Source of the DNA: Theristus sp. LFF4_11
Lineage: Eukaryota > Nematoda > Chromadorea > Monhysterida > Xyalidae
Direction of reading: 5' to 3'
DNA: 64,000 bases
Assembly (NCBI GenBank): GCA_030248135.1
Contig: JASANC010003237.1
Location: 186,001 to 250,000, forward strand
The notes under the pieces were generated by a model. That model was not told where the DNA came from, made no database searches, and saw only the letters and a program-made list of their open reading frames with translations. The translations under genes and the position numbers were made by a program. Shown here piece after piece: positions 1-11,133 of the stretch; within the stretch, counting starts at the first letter, position 1; the number at the start of each line of letters is the position of its first letter.

Positions 1-2
1 AG

Positions 3-3000
3 CGCGAGAACGCCCTTCTCGGCGCCTACTTCGACGCGTGCACGTTCTCGCGAATGTTCGCGTACACGCGCCAGCTGCGGCCGGGCGCCATCTGGACGAG
101 CTTCGGCGCGCGTCGCCACGATTTTCAGCTGAACGTCGATCCGCGAGGCTGCGACTCGACAGAGCCGGAGCACGGGGGCAGACCGCGGTGGTCGCAGTAC
201 GCGCGGACGTTCCTTGGTGGCGACAGTGGGCCGTACTACATCATTCCTGAGCTGGGTTGGTCGATGTTGCAGTTTGTGGCCTCCTCGTGGCCTGGTGGTG
301 GCGCGTTCGGGGGATCGAGTCCCGCCGAGGGGTGTGTAGGCACTTAATGACAGAGAAAACTCGATAAGCTCCTTGCTCAATGGCGTTCTGGTGGCGCGTT
401 AGGGGGATCGAGTCCCGCCGAGGGGTGTGTAGGCACTTAATGACAGAGAAAACTCGATAAGCTCCTTGCTCAATGGCGTTCTGTACGCTTCTCTGGGTTA
501 GCCCTGGCTACAAACATCGCCTAAAATCCCAACAACAACAACACCAACAGTTCGATGTGTTCCACTAAAATACAAACTAAACTTTGATGCAGGTACTCAC
601 TCGCAAGGGCAGATGAGCCAAGCGAGACGTGGCCTTTGCATGCGTGTGCCTGCGTGCACCGTTGCAGAGAACGACTGTTTGAACAACGCATCGTGCGTCA
701 CATTCAACGGACATCCGCTCTGCGTTTGTCCAGTCGATCGAGCACGTGGGCCACGTTGCGAGATGAGACTTGGTACAGTTGCACATGTTCAGGTTGAAAA
801 AAATGATTCCGTTCCAAAAACACCATTCGGATTCAGATCGTCCGCTGGCCACGTGCGGCTGTGATCCAGGCTGGGCGGGACTCGACTGTCGCCGCAACAT
901 CGACGAATGTGCTTCCGATCCGTGCCAGCACAAGGGCGTCTGCAAGGACGGCGTCTACGGGTACAGGTGTATCTGTCGATACGGCTGGGGCGGACCGAAC
1001 TGTGCCGTGCTCACGAACGAGTGCCTCTCGAACCCGTGCGTCAACGATGGCACCTGCCACGACCTCATGAATTACTATGTCTGCTCGTGTACATCCGGTC
1101 GGTTGTTTTTGAATCAATCTCAATCATGAATCAATCAATTTTTGTCACACTGTACATATTGTAACAGAAGAACAAAACATCTAGTTCGCTGTTTGCGGTT
1201 TCGCCAGGTAGACGCATACCGCGGTGCCCCTTGGCTCGCCTTTGACGGGGGCGGGCGGGACGGACACCAGGCAAAACTGACGAAAGCGTTTTACCACATC
1301 TGTTTCGAAAATCGTCAGAAACCGAATTCAGTTTCAAAACGTCAGGCTGGGAAGGCGTGAACTGCCAGCGTGGCACGGACGAGTGCCTGAGTTCCCCGTG
1401 CCAACACCGTGGCACGTGCGTGGACGAGCACGACGGCTACACGTGCCGATGCCTCGGTGCGTTCAACGGGACGCACTGCGAGATCTCGCTGACCACGTGC
1501 AAGCTGCAGTCAGAGGAGGAGATGAAGCGGCGCGTTGCCATGATGGCCTCGCAGACGACTTCCTCCGTCAGTCTCACCGTGATTCTCGCCGTTCTGGTGG
1601 TGATATTCTTGGTGCTTCGCGAGTTCAGCATTGCTCGACTGTATCATATGGGCCAGGAGGTGAGGTGGAATCTCAAAGAGATCAATGAATGGGCAGTTTC
1701 TTTCAAATGTTTCGTTTACTGAAGGTGACCTTGCTGCTGGCGCATGTCACCATCTTCCTGTTCCGTGCGCCGACCATCATGGACTCGGGGGCGTTCTGCG
1801 ATGAAACGGCTGCCGCGAGCCCACCGAAGATGACGGACGACCAGTGCCGCTTAGTCGCCGTGTGGCTGCACTATTTGTTCACCGTGCATTTCGCGTTTCT
1901 CTGTTGCGAGGCGGCACATAACTATTTCTTGTGAGCGCGATTTCCAATAAATGAAAGGGAAAGCGAAAAGAGGATTCACCAGATTGTCTGTTTGTGAATC
2001 CTCTACTTTTGTGTTTTCGGTGTTTTTACAAAAGTTTTTTTTTGTTATCAGTTATTTTGTATCTGACCTTTCTTTTCAGCATACGTGAACTATTTTATGA
2101 AAACCTAAACCTGCCAGGTACACGTACATCACGGCTGAGCCACTACTGAACCGGCGTCGCATGCTGACGGTCTGTCTCTTTGGTCCGCTGGTGCCGGTCG
2201 GACTGACGTGTGCCGCCGCGTTTCGAACGTACATCGGCGAGAACACTTGCTGGCTGAACTACGATAACATCAATGCTTATTTTGAGGTGCTCCGTGAACT
2301 TTTTGCTCCCGACAGAGAAAACGGCAAACTCTGGTTATTCAGTTTTTTACGTTACAGTTGCTGACGATGTGCGTGCTGACAATATGCGGCGCTGTGATGT
2401 GCGAAGCAACTGGAATGGGCACCTATCCACCGTTGGTGAGCAGAATCATCACGTTTTTACGAATTTTTAATTTCAAAAAGGACAAATTCGAAAACTTTGA
2501 ACAGGAAAATGCGGACGAGAACGCGCGAACGTCTGCGATCACGTCTGCCAACGGCGGCCTCTTCATCACAACCGTGAGCTTTGTGGTCTGGTTGACCGGC
2601 TCAATGGCTGTGAGCAACACCAGTCTCGGCCTCTACTCCTTCACGTCCGTGATGAACGTGGTGCTCGGCGTCATGATGCTGCTCTTCCACACGCTCGGCA
2701 ACGCGAAAGCACGCCAACTACTCGTCAAACTGTTCTGCTTCTGCTTCCAAGCAGCACTGAAACGCCAAAAAGCAGATGAAACTATTGACACTGAGCAGAC
2801 AAACAACGATGTGGAAAGTTACGAGCAAAAGTACAACAAATGGAAACGGCAGTTCAAACTGATGCGTGGCTGGACGACTGAGACGGAGATGCAGCAGGAG
2901 CACGAAGTGGCTGCCGTTCATAAATCAGCGACGGTCAACATCGAGGCTGACGCCAGTCTCACGAACACAGAAAAGCTCGCTAAAATGGCACGTAAGACCG

Positions 3001-3545
3001 AGCGGAAACGCAAGAAGCACTTGAAGGCACTCTGGGATCAAGCGCGATTCGATCCGACGCACCCGGTGAATTTCGATGAACGAGTGAAATTGGAAATGCT
3101 GGACGATCGCGCAAAGTGGACGGTGGAAGATGCGTTCTTTAGGTTGGCAATTTAATCAGACCAAAAAGGTGCCTTTAATCGGTTGACAAACTTTAATCGA
3201 TTTTGACGATTCTTTAATCGTTTCAGGGGTCGAGCCGTGGCGCACTGGGTTCGAACGTCCTACATGTTTGGTGCAACCAGCAGCACTGGCTCGGCAAACA
3301 CGTTGTTGACAGACTTAGAGTCGGAAATGGAAGCGCCCTGGGGTGGACTGTCGCATGACGGACCGCCGCACTTGCAGTATTCCAGCGCAAGCTCCTCCTC
3401 CACCATTGAAGAACTTCCAACTGTTAGCCATTGTGGCCATCGCCACGGCAACTGCCAGGCATGCCGTGAGGCGGCCAACGCCAGAACGTTTCAGTTTGAC
3501 GAAGCGAAATGGTATTCGAGAAAGTCGACCGCATGGAAATATTGA
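3..3545 (+). CDS. EGF-repeat adhesion-type 7TM receptor (5' partial)
   Basis: Likely exons: 3-294, 593-772, 837-1097, 1346-1659, 1725-1930, 2118-2286, 2358-2435, 2505-3142, 3227-3545; all phases join. The first exon encodes an unrecognised extracellular stretch. Four EGF-like modules follow (about 640-1490), two with a 'DEC' start typical of calcium-binding EGF domains. Seven hydrophobic segments come next. TM3 has 'LHYLFT' after a conserved Cys, and extracellular loop 2 has 'ENTCWLN'; both are hallmarks of the adhesion/secretin class (established family knowledge). A ~300-residue cytoplasmic tail is rich in Lys, Glu and Ser. Only about 20 residues separate the last EGF from TM1, so no GAIN/GPS autoproteolysis domain fits there. 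The donor at 1098 is the unusual GTCGGT. The ligand is unknown and the gene starts left of the window. The family call is firm; the subfamily is not. Confidence 0.85.
297..480. repeat. Two tandem ~92-bp units, tRNA-SINE-like, in intron 1 of the receptor
   Basis: Two nearly identical units lie about at 297-389 and 390-480, inside the intron 295-592. Each contains 'GGATCGAGTCCC', which resembles a pol III B box (GGTTCGANTCC), followed by a non-tRNA part. A downstream tail is rich in AAC/CAA triplets (525-550). It may be a tandem SINE tail or a duplicated SINE head. No A box was found, so transcription by pol III is inference. Confidence 0.55.
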
Positions 3546-3597
3546 CAATCTTTTACTCCAAGAACTACAAAATCTTGTTGTTAAATCTAGTTTCATG

Positions 3598-3661
3598 CTT
3601 ACATTTTTGCTCTATGAACAACCGGTGCATGCATGCATTTTTGCTCTATGAGCAACCGGTG
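3598..3661. repeat. Two tandem ~32-bp units
   Basis: The phrase 'catttttgctctatga' followed by 'caaccggtg' occurs twice in a row just 3' of the receptor stop codon. Between the units are repeated 'gcatgcat' tracts. It is a short tandem duplication in the probable 3' UTR or spacer; no function is visible. Confidence 0.6.
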
Positions 3662-3934
3662 ATTGTGAGATGAGTTTTGACTTTTTCTTTGACATGTGTA
3701 GAAATGGGCAGGAAATCAAAGCGCAAACATGTGTAAACAGTACGCTTTATCAATTCCGTTTCTCAGCATTTCATAAAACTACCATAATAATGACCTTGCG
3801 CAACAGTAGCTGCGAAAGAACTTGTTATCACTTTTGCTCAAAACACCGTTATCAGTCTGACGGAACTGGTGACATTACCGAACATTATTGTCAATTGCAA
3901 ACACCAACATACCAGATACATAAATTCAGTTATA

Positions 3935-4715
3935 GTAACTCTGGATATTTTGTAGTATTAGCTGATTGGTTTCCTGAACATCAGGTTCAAAAAAGAAAAT
4001 TTTTCTTTTATTATTTTCTGAATATTGTCATTTCTGTGCGTTTGTTTTGCGCAGTTTTGCGTAAACAAACAGTAACATTTTTAATGGAAAAATCTTGTTC
4101 ATGATTTGTAAGTTGTAGACAATCAAAAGCAGCAAATTTCATGGCAAAGAAACTCTTTTTTGTTTGAAAAAAATGAACGATAACTGACGACGACGACGTT
4201 TCCTTTCGAAAAAAACGTGCTGCAAAAATTGTCGCTTTAAATTTAAACGTTGAAGTTAAAACAGAAATTATAATTCAAACTAAATGTCAATTTGCCATGG
4301 AAAGAACAACGAACGTCGTCGTCGTCGCCGTCGTTGTTCCTGGAAAAAGGAATTGACAGCAAAACACGTCTGCTTTTTACAAAATGTACGTCACACAAAT
4401 CCTTCAAAGCGTTTTTCTTAATCCAAAAAATTCAAAACAGCTAATATTTGAAAGCGACTTCAGGTTTCCAATTGTCGTCGCAGCCGTCTTCTTTTTTGAA
4501 ACAAAGTGATAAATCTGCTTTTGATGTGTTCATCTCATAAATGCTAAACAAGATTTTTTTTCATCAAAATTTCACTGTCTGTCTACTTACACAAAACAAA
4601 CCCACAGAAATCACAAAACTAGAAAAAAGAAAATGTTCATTCGGATTTCTTTTTTGAACCTAATGTTCAGCAACCAATCAGCTAATACTACAAATTATCC
4701 AGGGTGACTATATTT
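3935..4715. mobile_element. ~780-bp imperfect palindrome (foldback element)
   Basis: The left half (3935 to about 4320) pairs with the right half (about 4330-4715) along almost its whole length. Outer arms share 'tagtattagctgattggt' against its complement near 4671-4690. Further matches include the 'ggttcaaaaaagaaa' stretch, 'caatcaaaagcag', GAC/GTC-rich tracts, and a central 'gaacaacg'/'cgttgttc' stem (4311-4340). The weak open frame at 3670-4104 overlaps the left arm and is not considered a gene. It is probably a non-autonomous foldback transposon. No clear target duplication was identified. Confidence 0.75.
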
Positions 4716-4749
4716 GCATTTCTGAAGCTAAAGAAGCAGTGAAATAGAA

Positions 4750-6371
4750 ATGGCATCAAAATGGAACCGCGCTCATGGGCTGTTTGCAGCAACGTTGACA
4801 CCGATGCATCCAGATGGCACCGTCAATTACGACATGATTCCCACCTACATCGACCATCTGGTCGACAATGGCGTCACGCAGATTTATCGTAATTTTCTTT
4901 AATTTCTATGAATCTGCTGTGTTTAAAAGATCGCAACCAACCTGAAAACTACTGCAGTGAACGGCACGGCCGCCGAGCACGCGTCGTTGAGTGTGGCAGA
5001 GCGAAAGCAGCTGGCGGTGGAGTGGATGAAGCACGGGCGTGACAAGCTGACGTGTGTCGTCGTGCACTGCGGCACTGGCAACTTGGTCGACACGAAAGAA
5101 CTGGTTGGTTGGTGAGGAGTCAAGATGAACTAGAATCAAAGCGTCTTGGTCAGCTGCTGCTTTGATGCCGAAACTAATTCCGAATTCAATTGTTCCAGGC
5201 GGCGCATGCCGAGAGCGTCGGTGCCCACTGCGTCGCCGCCGTCATGCCGACCTACTTCAAGCCGTCGAACGTTGGTGAGCTTGGAAAATGGCTGAAATTC
5301 AGATTATTGCAGGTGTGGATATGCCGCGATCTCCCAAAAACAAAATATTTTAGAAAGCATCGCCGACTACTGCGCCGAGGTGGCCAGAGCTGCGCCAAAC
5401 ACGCCGTTCATGTATTACCACTTCCCAGCTGCCACCGGAATCCCGTGTATGTTTTTGTATAAATCTGTCCTTTTTTTCAAAACGAGTAAATTGTTGAGTA
5501 ATCTAATGTCAGTGACAGTTGCACCAGAAACAAAACACCCGAAATGGAACGTGGCAACCCTCTTTCTCAGTGTTCTACTTTGTTCAGTCAGATGTGTCGA
5601 TATTCTGCGAGCATTGTCGCCAAAGATTCCAAATTTGATCGGTGCCAAATTTACGAACAGCGACATGTTCGACGCCGGTGAGGCTTTGCAGCTGGAGAAC
5701 GGCCGATTCGACGTGGTGCTTGGAGCGGAAGCGGTCGGTTTCGATTAAATTTTTGCGATAATTTTCTTGACTTTTTTTGGTGCTTCTATCAAAAGAGTCC
5801 CACCCCGCCCCCGAATCACCGCAGATGTTCGTCAGCGGCCTTGCGATGGGCATCGACAGCGGAATCGGCATCGCGTTCAGCATGATCGCTCGTCCGTGCG
5901 CCCGCATCCGCGACGCGTTCAATGCTGGCAAGCTGCACGAAGCACAACAGGAGCAGGTGCACTTCCGAGTCACTTTTACGCGAACAGACACGATCAAACA
6001 TAAATTTAGTGGAATTATCATAGAAACAACGTGGCAGATCATATTTTTGATGTTTCCAGAACAGTGCTCAAAACTGCACACATGACTCATTTGAGATCTT
6101 ATCGACAATTTTGTCTGGTGTCCAATGGTTACTCAACAAATTATGAATAGATTTTCTCATTTTGCAGTACAAGGTGCAAGCGTTTTGGAGTGCAACGCAC
6201 GTGCCTGGCCAGAACAATCAGCTAGTGGCAAGCTTCAAGCAGTGCATGACACTGATCGGGCTGGACTTTGGACCGCCACGTTTGCCGATTCAGCCGATGT
6301 CAGCGAAAGACGCAGCAAAAATGAAGCAACAACTAGAGGAGAAAGTTGACTTTTTCAATTGGATCAAATAA
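4750..6371 (+). CDS. NPL: N-acetylneuraminate lyase (sialic acid aldolase)
   Basis: Cytosolic class I aldolase family enzyme that reversibly splits N-acetylneuraminate into pyruvate and N-acetylmannosamine. Exons: 4750-4888, 4958-5103, 5199-5274, 5354-5446, 5588-5733, 5825-5956, 6168-6371, giving 311 residues (human NPL is about 320). Family landmarks: 'GLFAATLTPM' near the N terminus, 'YYHFPAATG' with the catalytic Tyr, 'IGAKFTNSD' with the Schiff-base Lys, and 'PPRLPIQP' near the C terminus. The pyruvate-binding loop reads 'LNGTAAEHASLS' where the family has G-T-T-G-E, so the second Thr and the Gly are replaced by Ala; activity may be altered. Two introns use the odd donors GTTGGT (5104) and GTCGGT (5734). 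A related dihydrodipicolinate-synthase-like aldolase is the alternative, but overall similarity favours NPL. Confidence 0.9.
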
Positions 6372-7154
6372 TCAAACTGACATTGAACTTATAACACTAA
6401 AAGAGTTTCCGATTTGACTATTTTATTTCAAAGCGTTATAAACCGAAAAAGAAGTTTGAAAGCATGCTGAAAAATCGGAAAATATTCTTTTTTCGACGCC
6501 GCGCCTCGTCACGTCTCTTCCGTGTACGACCGCCACAATGTTTGCTCTCCCATTGCTGCCGCTTGTTTGCACACGTCTGTAACCATGAGTCCATGACACT
6601 GTAATCCTCTCGCTTCTCGGCCGCCTCTGAACGCGGGAACAGAATGCGTCCTCTTGCGTTGGTTGGTGCGGAGTTTACGGGTTTCGTTTTTCGTCGCCTC
6701 TTGCCAAGTGACGTTCGGTCGACCCCGGGCACGTTGCCAGTTGCCGCTCTCTGCAGCACGTCACGATTGCTGGCGGGTGCATGCCGGTTGGTTGCATTCG
6801 TGCCACGTGCCCCAGCCACAGCCACCGTCAATAGTCGGTTGGAATGAAAATGCAGGTGACCACCCGGGTGTTGACACAAGAAAACAACAGAAAACCGAGA
6901 CATCTCAAACTTTACCCGTCGACAGTCGAAAAACAAAGAAACAATGAACGGACAGAAAGCAGAAAAATTCAAAAGTTCAAAATTGTTTGAAAAAATCAAA
7001 AACTATATGAACTGAATACTACTGATGAACTGATTCAATTCCATTTTTTCTCAACTCTGGTCTGAGAGCCTTACTGTTCTGGTTCTCCAATTCCCACCCT
7101 TTAATACAATCCTCATCACCCCCACACTAAACCACAAACAAAATTCATTGCATC
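6372..7154. other. Spacer with a GC-rich stretch, no supported gene
   Basis: A minus-strand open frame of 187 codons (6436-6999) covers a GC-rich core (about 6480-6850). It has Arg/Lys-rich composition and no domain I recognise. An overlapping plus-strand frame is equally open. Neither has convincing splice partners, so I do not call a gene. Confidence 0.4.
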
Positions 7155-7929
7155 ATGGAGGGTGCAACATTGTTGCTGCTGGCACTGATCACCGTAGCCA
7201 TCTGTTTGTTCATCGCTAACGCAAAAGCACATCAAAATGGAGAGCGCGGCATATTGGACATCTGGGCTGACGCTTATGCTATCGCGCGCGACAAACAGGT
7301 GCAGTCTGTCAAACGAGGCGTTACAACTGTTTTAACTATGATAAATTGAGACCTCATAAAAAGGTCGAAACAGAACGTCAAAAAATAGATTTTGTCAATT
7401 TCTCAATTAAATCAAAAAATAAATATGTTTTTCGAAATTAACGCACTGAGCCCGTTTGTAAATTTTAAGTGGATTAAAAAGTGAACTTTTGACAACTGAA
7501 CATATGTAGAAGTGGGCTGGGCGGTCGGGTTGGTGCTTTCAAAAAGCAAGTCCTAAAATTTTATGCAACTCGGCTCCACCGAGTCAACGTTTCCAATGCA
7601 GCGTGCCCTTTCATTAACCGCGAGGCGCCAAGGCTCGCTGCTGGCTTTCACACTGGCGGACAACGACGAAATCAAAGCGGGCACGATGATTTACATCACG
7701 AGAGTCGTCAAACTGGTGAGCATTTTTTTAAATGAAACCGTGTTTCGGCATTGACTTGCATTGCACAAAACAAATCGTTTGTCGTGCCAATTTGCAGCCG
7801 CCGCCAGATGTGACGCGCTACCGAAGCCAGTCAGCCGTGTGCGCACGTCGCAGCAGCAACTCCACGCGCAGTCTGCCGCATCGCCATCACAAACACAAAG
7901 ACAGTTGTCGGTTCGTTGCTGCCGTTTAA
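7155..7929 (+). CDS. Small single-pass membrane protein, unrecognised
   Basis: Model: exons 7155-7298, 7602-7715 and 7798-7929, all phase 0, giving 129 residues. The N terminus 'MEGATLLLLALITVAICLFI' is a strong signal anchor or signal peptide. A basic, Ser/Arg/His-rich tail follows, containing 'RRQGSLLAF' and ending in 'HHKHKD...VAAV'. The exon junctions have good acceptors (ccaatgcag, tttgcag) and donors (caggtgcag, ctggtgagc). A possible polyadenylation signal AATAAA lies near 8060. I do not recognise the family. Topology (one TM, basic tail inside) is inferred. The first exon could also belong to a secreted peptide. Confidence 0.5.
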
Positions 7930-8029
7930 TCCATGGTTTTGATTTCTAAAAACTGAATTTTAGTTTCCTGGACGTCTCACTCTGTTGTGTCTTTTTCCGA
8001 CACTCAGTACGGTTGCTTAACAGCTTAGT

Positions 8030-8395
8030 CAACAATTTATTGAGCTACGGTATAGCCGAATAAATAAGACGTGAAATAGGAATAAATAAATACAGCGAAA
8101 AAAATCTATTCTCTATCAAGGCGTGATTCGTCGCAAACTAGGAGTTGTGTTTTTCAAGAATGCCAAGATAATTCTTAATCGTGTGTGTAAATAAGAAAGA
8201 ATAAACAGAATAGCACGAAGAATCAATTAGTGTAAAAAACATACAATAGTTTGACACACACAATACAATTGACACACAATGGTTTTCTGAAACAAAGGTC
8301 TCTTTTTTCATTCAATTTTCGCGCGTTCGTTGCACCCTGAAAAAAAGATGCCAGGTCTAAGCGGCCATTCCATACACCATTGAGCTACTGTAGCT
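8030..8395 (+). repeat. Dispersed ~300-bp repeat, copy A
   Basis: It matches 26440-26745 in the same orientation. Shared blocks include 'gcaaactaggagttg', 'aagaataaacagaatagcacg', 'ttgacaca' runs and 'tttgcaccctgaaaaaa'. Identity is moderate, so the copies are old. It has no coding capacity. The ends carry 'ttgagctac' on both sides (8038 and 8388). Confidence 0.6.
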
Positions 8396-9221
8396 CAACG
8401 TTACTTGTTGTGTATAATCTTTCATTTTGGTCCCGGTTCTCTATGCCTTTGCACACAGGGATAGGAAAAACGTTTCAAGAATCCGCGGGAATTCAAAATT
8501 GGGTTACGGTAGCTGACTAAAGACGTCGGATGACGTCATGCGTCTGGTTTGGTGTCCGGCTTTTCCCCAACGCGTGAAACTTTTGTGCACGCGGTCTTCC
8601 TGTAACGATAATAAATTAAATTACTGAGTCACTTTCTACAGTGCGTTCTCGTGCGTAGTCGCAATACGGTATTTATTTTTTCATCCATTCTCAGTCATGC
8701 GGCACGAACCCGCCAGCGGCTGAGTCACCGCGAAGTGTGTCCTAACACGACCAAGAATCGCGCTCGATTCGCTGGAACCGAAGAACTCACAATTGGAGCG
8801 GCGTGGTAAACACATGCGAAAGTGGAAAATAGACTGGTCAATACAATTGTACTAGTGTGAAAAATCACTGATTTGTAAAATTCATTAGAAAAAATAGTTC
8901 AGAAACATACCCTAATTTATTGTGTGATTATTGATAAATATTGATAATGATAATTATTGATAAATACCTTAAAGCGGTCTGTGGGGTTTGAATAACCCTT
9001 TAAAATTTGACTGGTTTCATAAAAAAAACATTGTGGCTCATTGCTATTGAAGATTACATTACAGATTACAGATACATGGTATTTACATGATAAAATGGAA
9101 GATTGCGGATTATATACCTATACAGGGTGGCGCGTAAGTATAAGTAGTGTATCCTGTTGACAGCTCATCTTGTCAACCAATGAACCGATTTAAATAAAAA
9201 ATTTGAGGATGTTCTTTGTAG
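8396..9221. other. Non-coding AT-rich spacer
   Basis: No gene is seen. A perfect CRE-like palindrome TGACGTCA lies near 8531. A mariner-type end motif 'acagggtggcgcgtaagt' occurs near 9123 without a visible partner. Confidence 0.4.
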
Positions 9222-11133
9222 TCATCTATTATACTAAGATAGTAGCTGCACGTTCGTGTGGCATTTTTTTGCAATTTGAATTGGCGCCCATTTTTGCTAT
9301 TTAAGAAATTTAAGAAAGTGCATCTCAATCTCAATTCTCTTTGCCTAATATCAATCAACCAATGCCACTTGAAATTGTTATCTCAATACGTCTCTCTTCA
9401 TGATACTCTGAAGTCATCATCATGATACCAGGTCATAAGCGCCAGTATTCCGCACGATGGGCAAATGCATTTGTAGGTGCTCAATGCTTTATGACCGTGA
9501 GCGAAAGATGAAACAAAGCTCCGTCTTTGAATTTTTTTTTCATAATCGGGACGCAAAGTGGAAAAGTCGTATGGGCGTTGTAAGTGGACATTAAATGTTT
9601 TCAATAATGCGTTCAAACCAATATTTGCTTCGTAATTTTGTTGAAAAGTTTTGGGTTATAAGTTAGCTTAGACTAACACAACGGCCCCAAACTAAGATGC
9701 TGTTTCAAAAATTTTATCTAAACAAACCTATTAGCATTATGTAAAAAATCAATAGCGAAATCGGAAGAAACGGGTTTATTAACGAAACGCATTGTTAATT
9801 AAACATGGTCTTACCATTGGAAAGCAAAATTCAAAAGTGTTTTTGCACTGAAAAGTTGCATTTAACATTTATTTTCAATTCCACAGGTTTAATTGAAATT
9901 GTGCGAAATAAAAAAGGCAAAATTAAGTTTGCGTAATATATTTAATTGGGGATTCAAAATTTTTTTTTGTATTTTCCATTCATTTTTATTTTACAAAAAG
10001 GCTTAGCTTATGTTGACTTATGTTGGCTGAAAAAATAAAAGCGAAATCAAAAAACGGGTTTTTGAATAAAGTGCAGTGATTAACTAAAAATGCTCCAACT
10101 ATTAGAAAGCAAAAGCGGAAATGGCTTTTCAAGTGGCTATTTGGAAAAAGCAGATTTTCCCAAATTCAATATCTTTTCAAATACTTTCAAAGGTGTGACT
10201 TTCAAAAACGACTTTTATAAAACGTTACTTTTTTGCCTTTTCTGTTAAATTAACTTCAAAAATTTTTATGTTTTTAGCGGGAAGGGCAATTGGTCATTGG
10301 CGAAGGTTCTTTGTGATTACTTGAACTGGAACGATAGTTGATTGAGTTGCTGACCAAAGAACACGGGCTTCCCAATAAAACGATTTGCGACGAATAAAAC
10401 ACAAACAAAACTGTGCAGGCTTTGAAAAAGTGCTTCATCCTACAAAAACGGTATTTATGGGAATGGTTTTTCAAAAAACAAAACTTTTTACAAAACCAGA
10501 GTGGATTAACGGTTACCGATTTGGGCCAGTTTTGTGAAAGCTCAGAAGCCTTTTAAACAAGTCTCTCATTAATGAATAAAATTTAAAAAATACAATAAAA
10601 ATGCAACTTTCAAACCGCACCAAGCTGTTTGAGAAAATGGTGCATTGGTGCATTTAACAACAATTTTTTTAATTTGCGTGCAATCAGAAAAAAAGTAACG
10701 GGAACCACTTGGTCTAAATATAATAGAGCAAGACAAATTCAAGTAATGAAAAAAATGTTTTTACAACAGTAACAACTGAAAGTTACAATTACAAATTACA
10801 TTCAAAAACGATTTAAAAAAACGTTATTTTTTGTCGTTTCAATTCAATTAGCGTTAAAATCGCTTTTCATATTTTTAACGGGAACGGCAATTGACCATTG
10901 GCGATTAAAAAAGATTGTTTTTAATTTTAAGGGAATGCAGTAAAATTGGGTTCTTGATCAGAAGACTGTTTTTTTATAATTTAAACGGGAACGACTAAAG
11001 CAGCTCAAAATCAAACGCAATGCATTTTTAATCCGGGTCGTGGGCGGGCACGGTTCAAAAGGCCAAAATCCACTAAAAAATAATAATTGTATTTATCCGC
11101 TAACCGTGCCGTAGGCACGGGTCAATTGGCTAG
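9222..11133 (+). mobile_element. Non-autonomous Helitron-like element 1
   Basis: It begins 'TCATCTATTATACTAAGAT' and ends in CTAG. A hairpin (CCGTGCC-gta-GGCACGG, 11104-11120) stands 13 nt before the end. TC start, CTRR end and a subterminal 3' hairpin are the diagnostic Helitron termini (established knowledge). The first ~400 bp and last ~340 bp are shared with the next two elements. No Rep/helicase reading frame is present, so it depends on a partner in trans. Confidence 0.75.

Noticed and set aside
297..480. Possible tRNA gene from the 'gatcgagtccc' sequence
   Set aside because: Only a B-box-like motif is present; no A box, no acceptor stem and no anticodon arm could be folded.
3670..4104. 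144-codon plus-strand open frame
   Set aside because: It overlaps the left arm of the foldback palindrome and has Cys/Phe-rich composition with no domain; likely chance.
6436..6999. 187-codon minus-strand open frame between NPL and the small membrane protein gene
   Set aside because: Arg-rich, no domain; the overlapping plus-strand frame is equally open, as GC-rich sequence predicts; no consistent splice partners.
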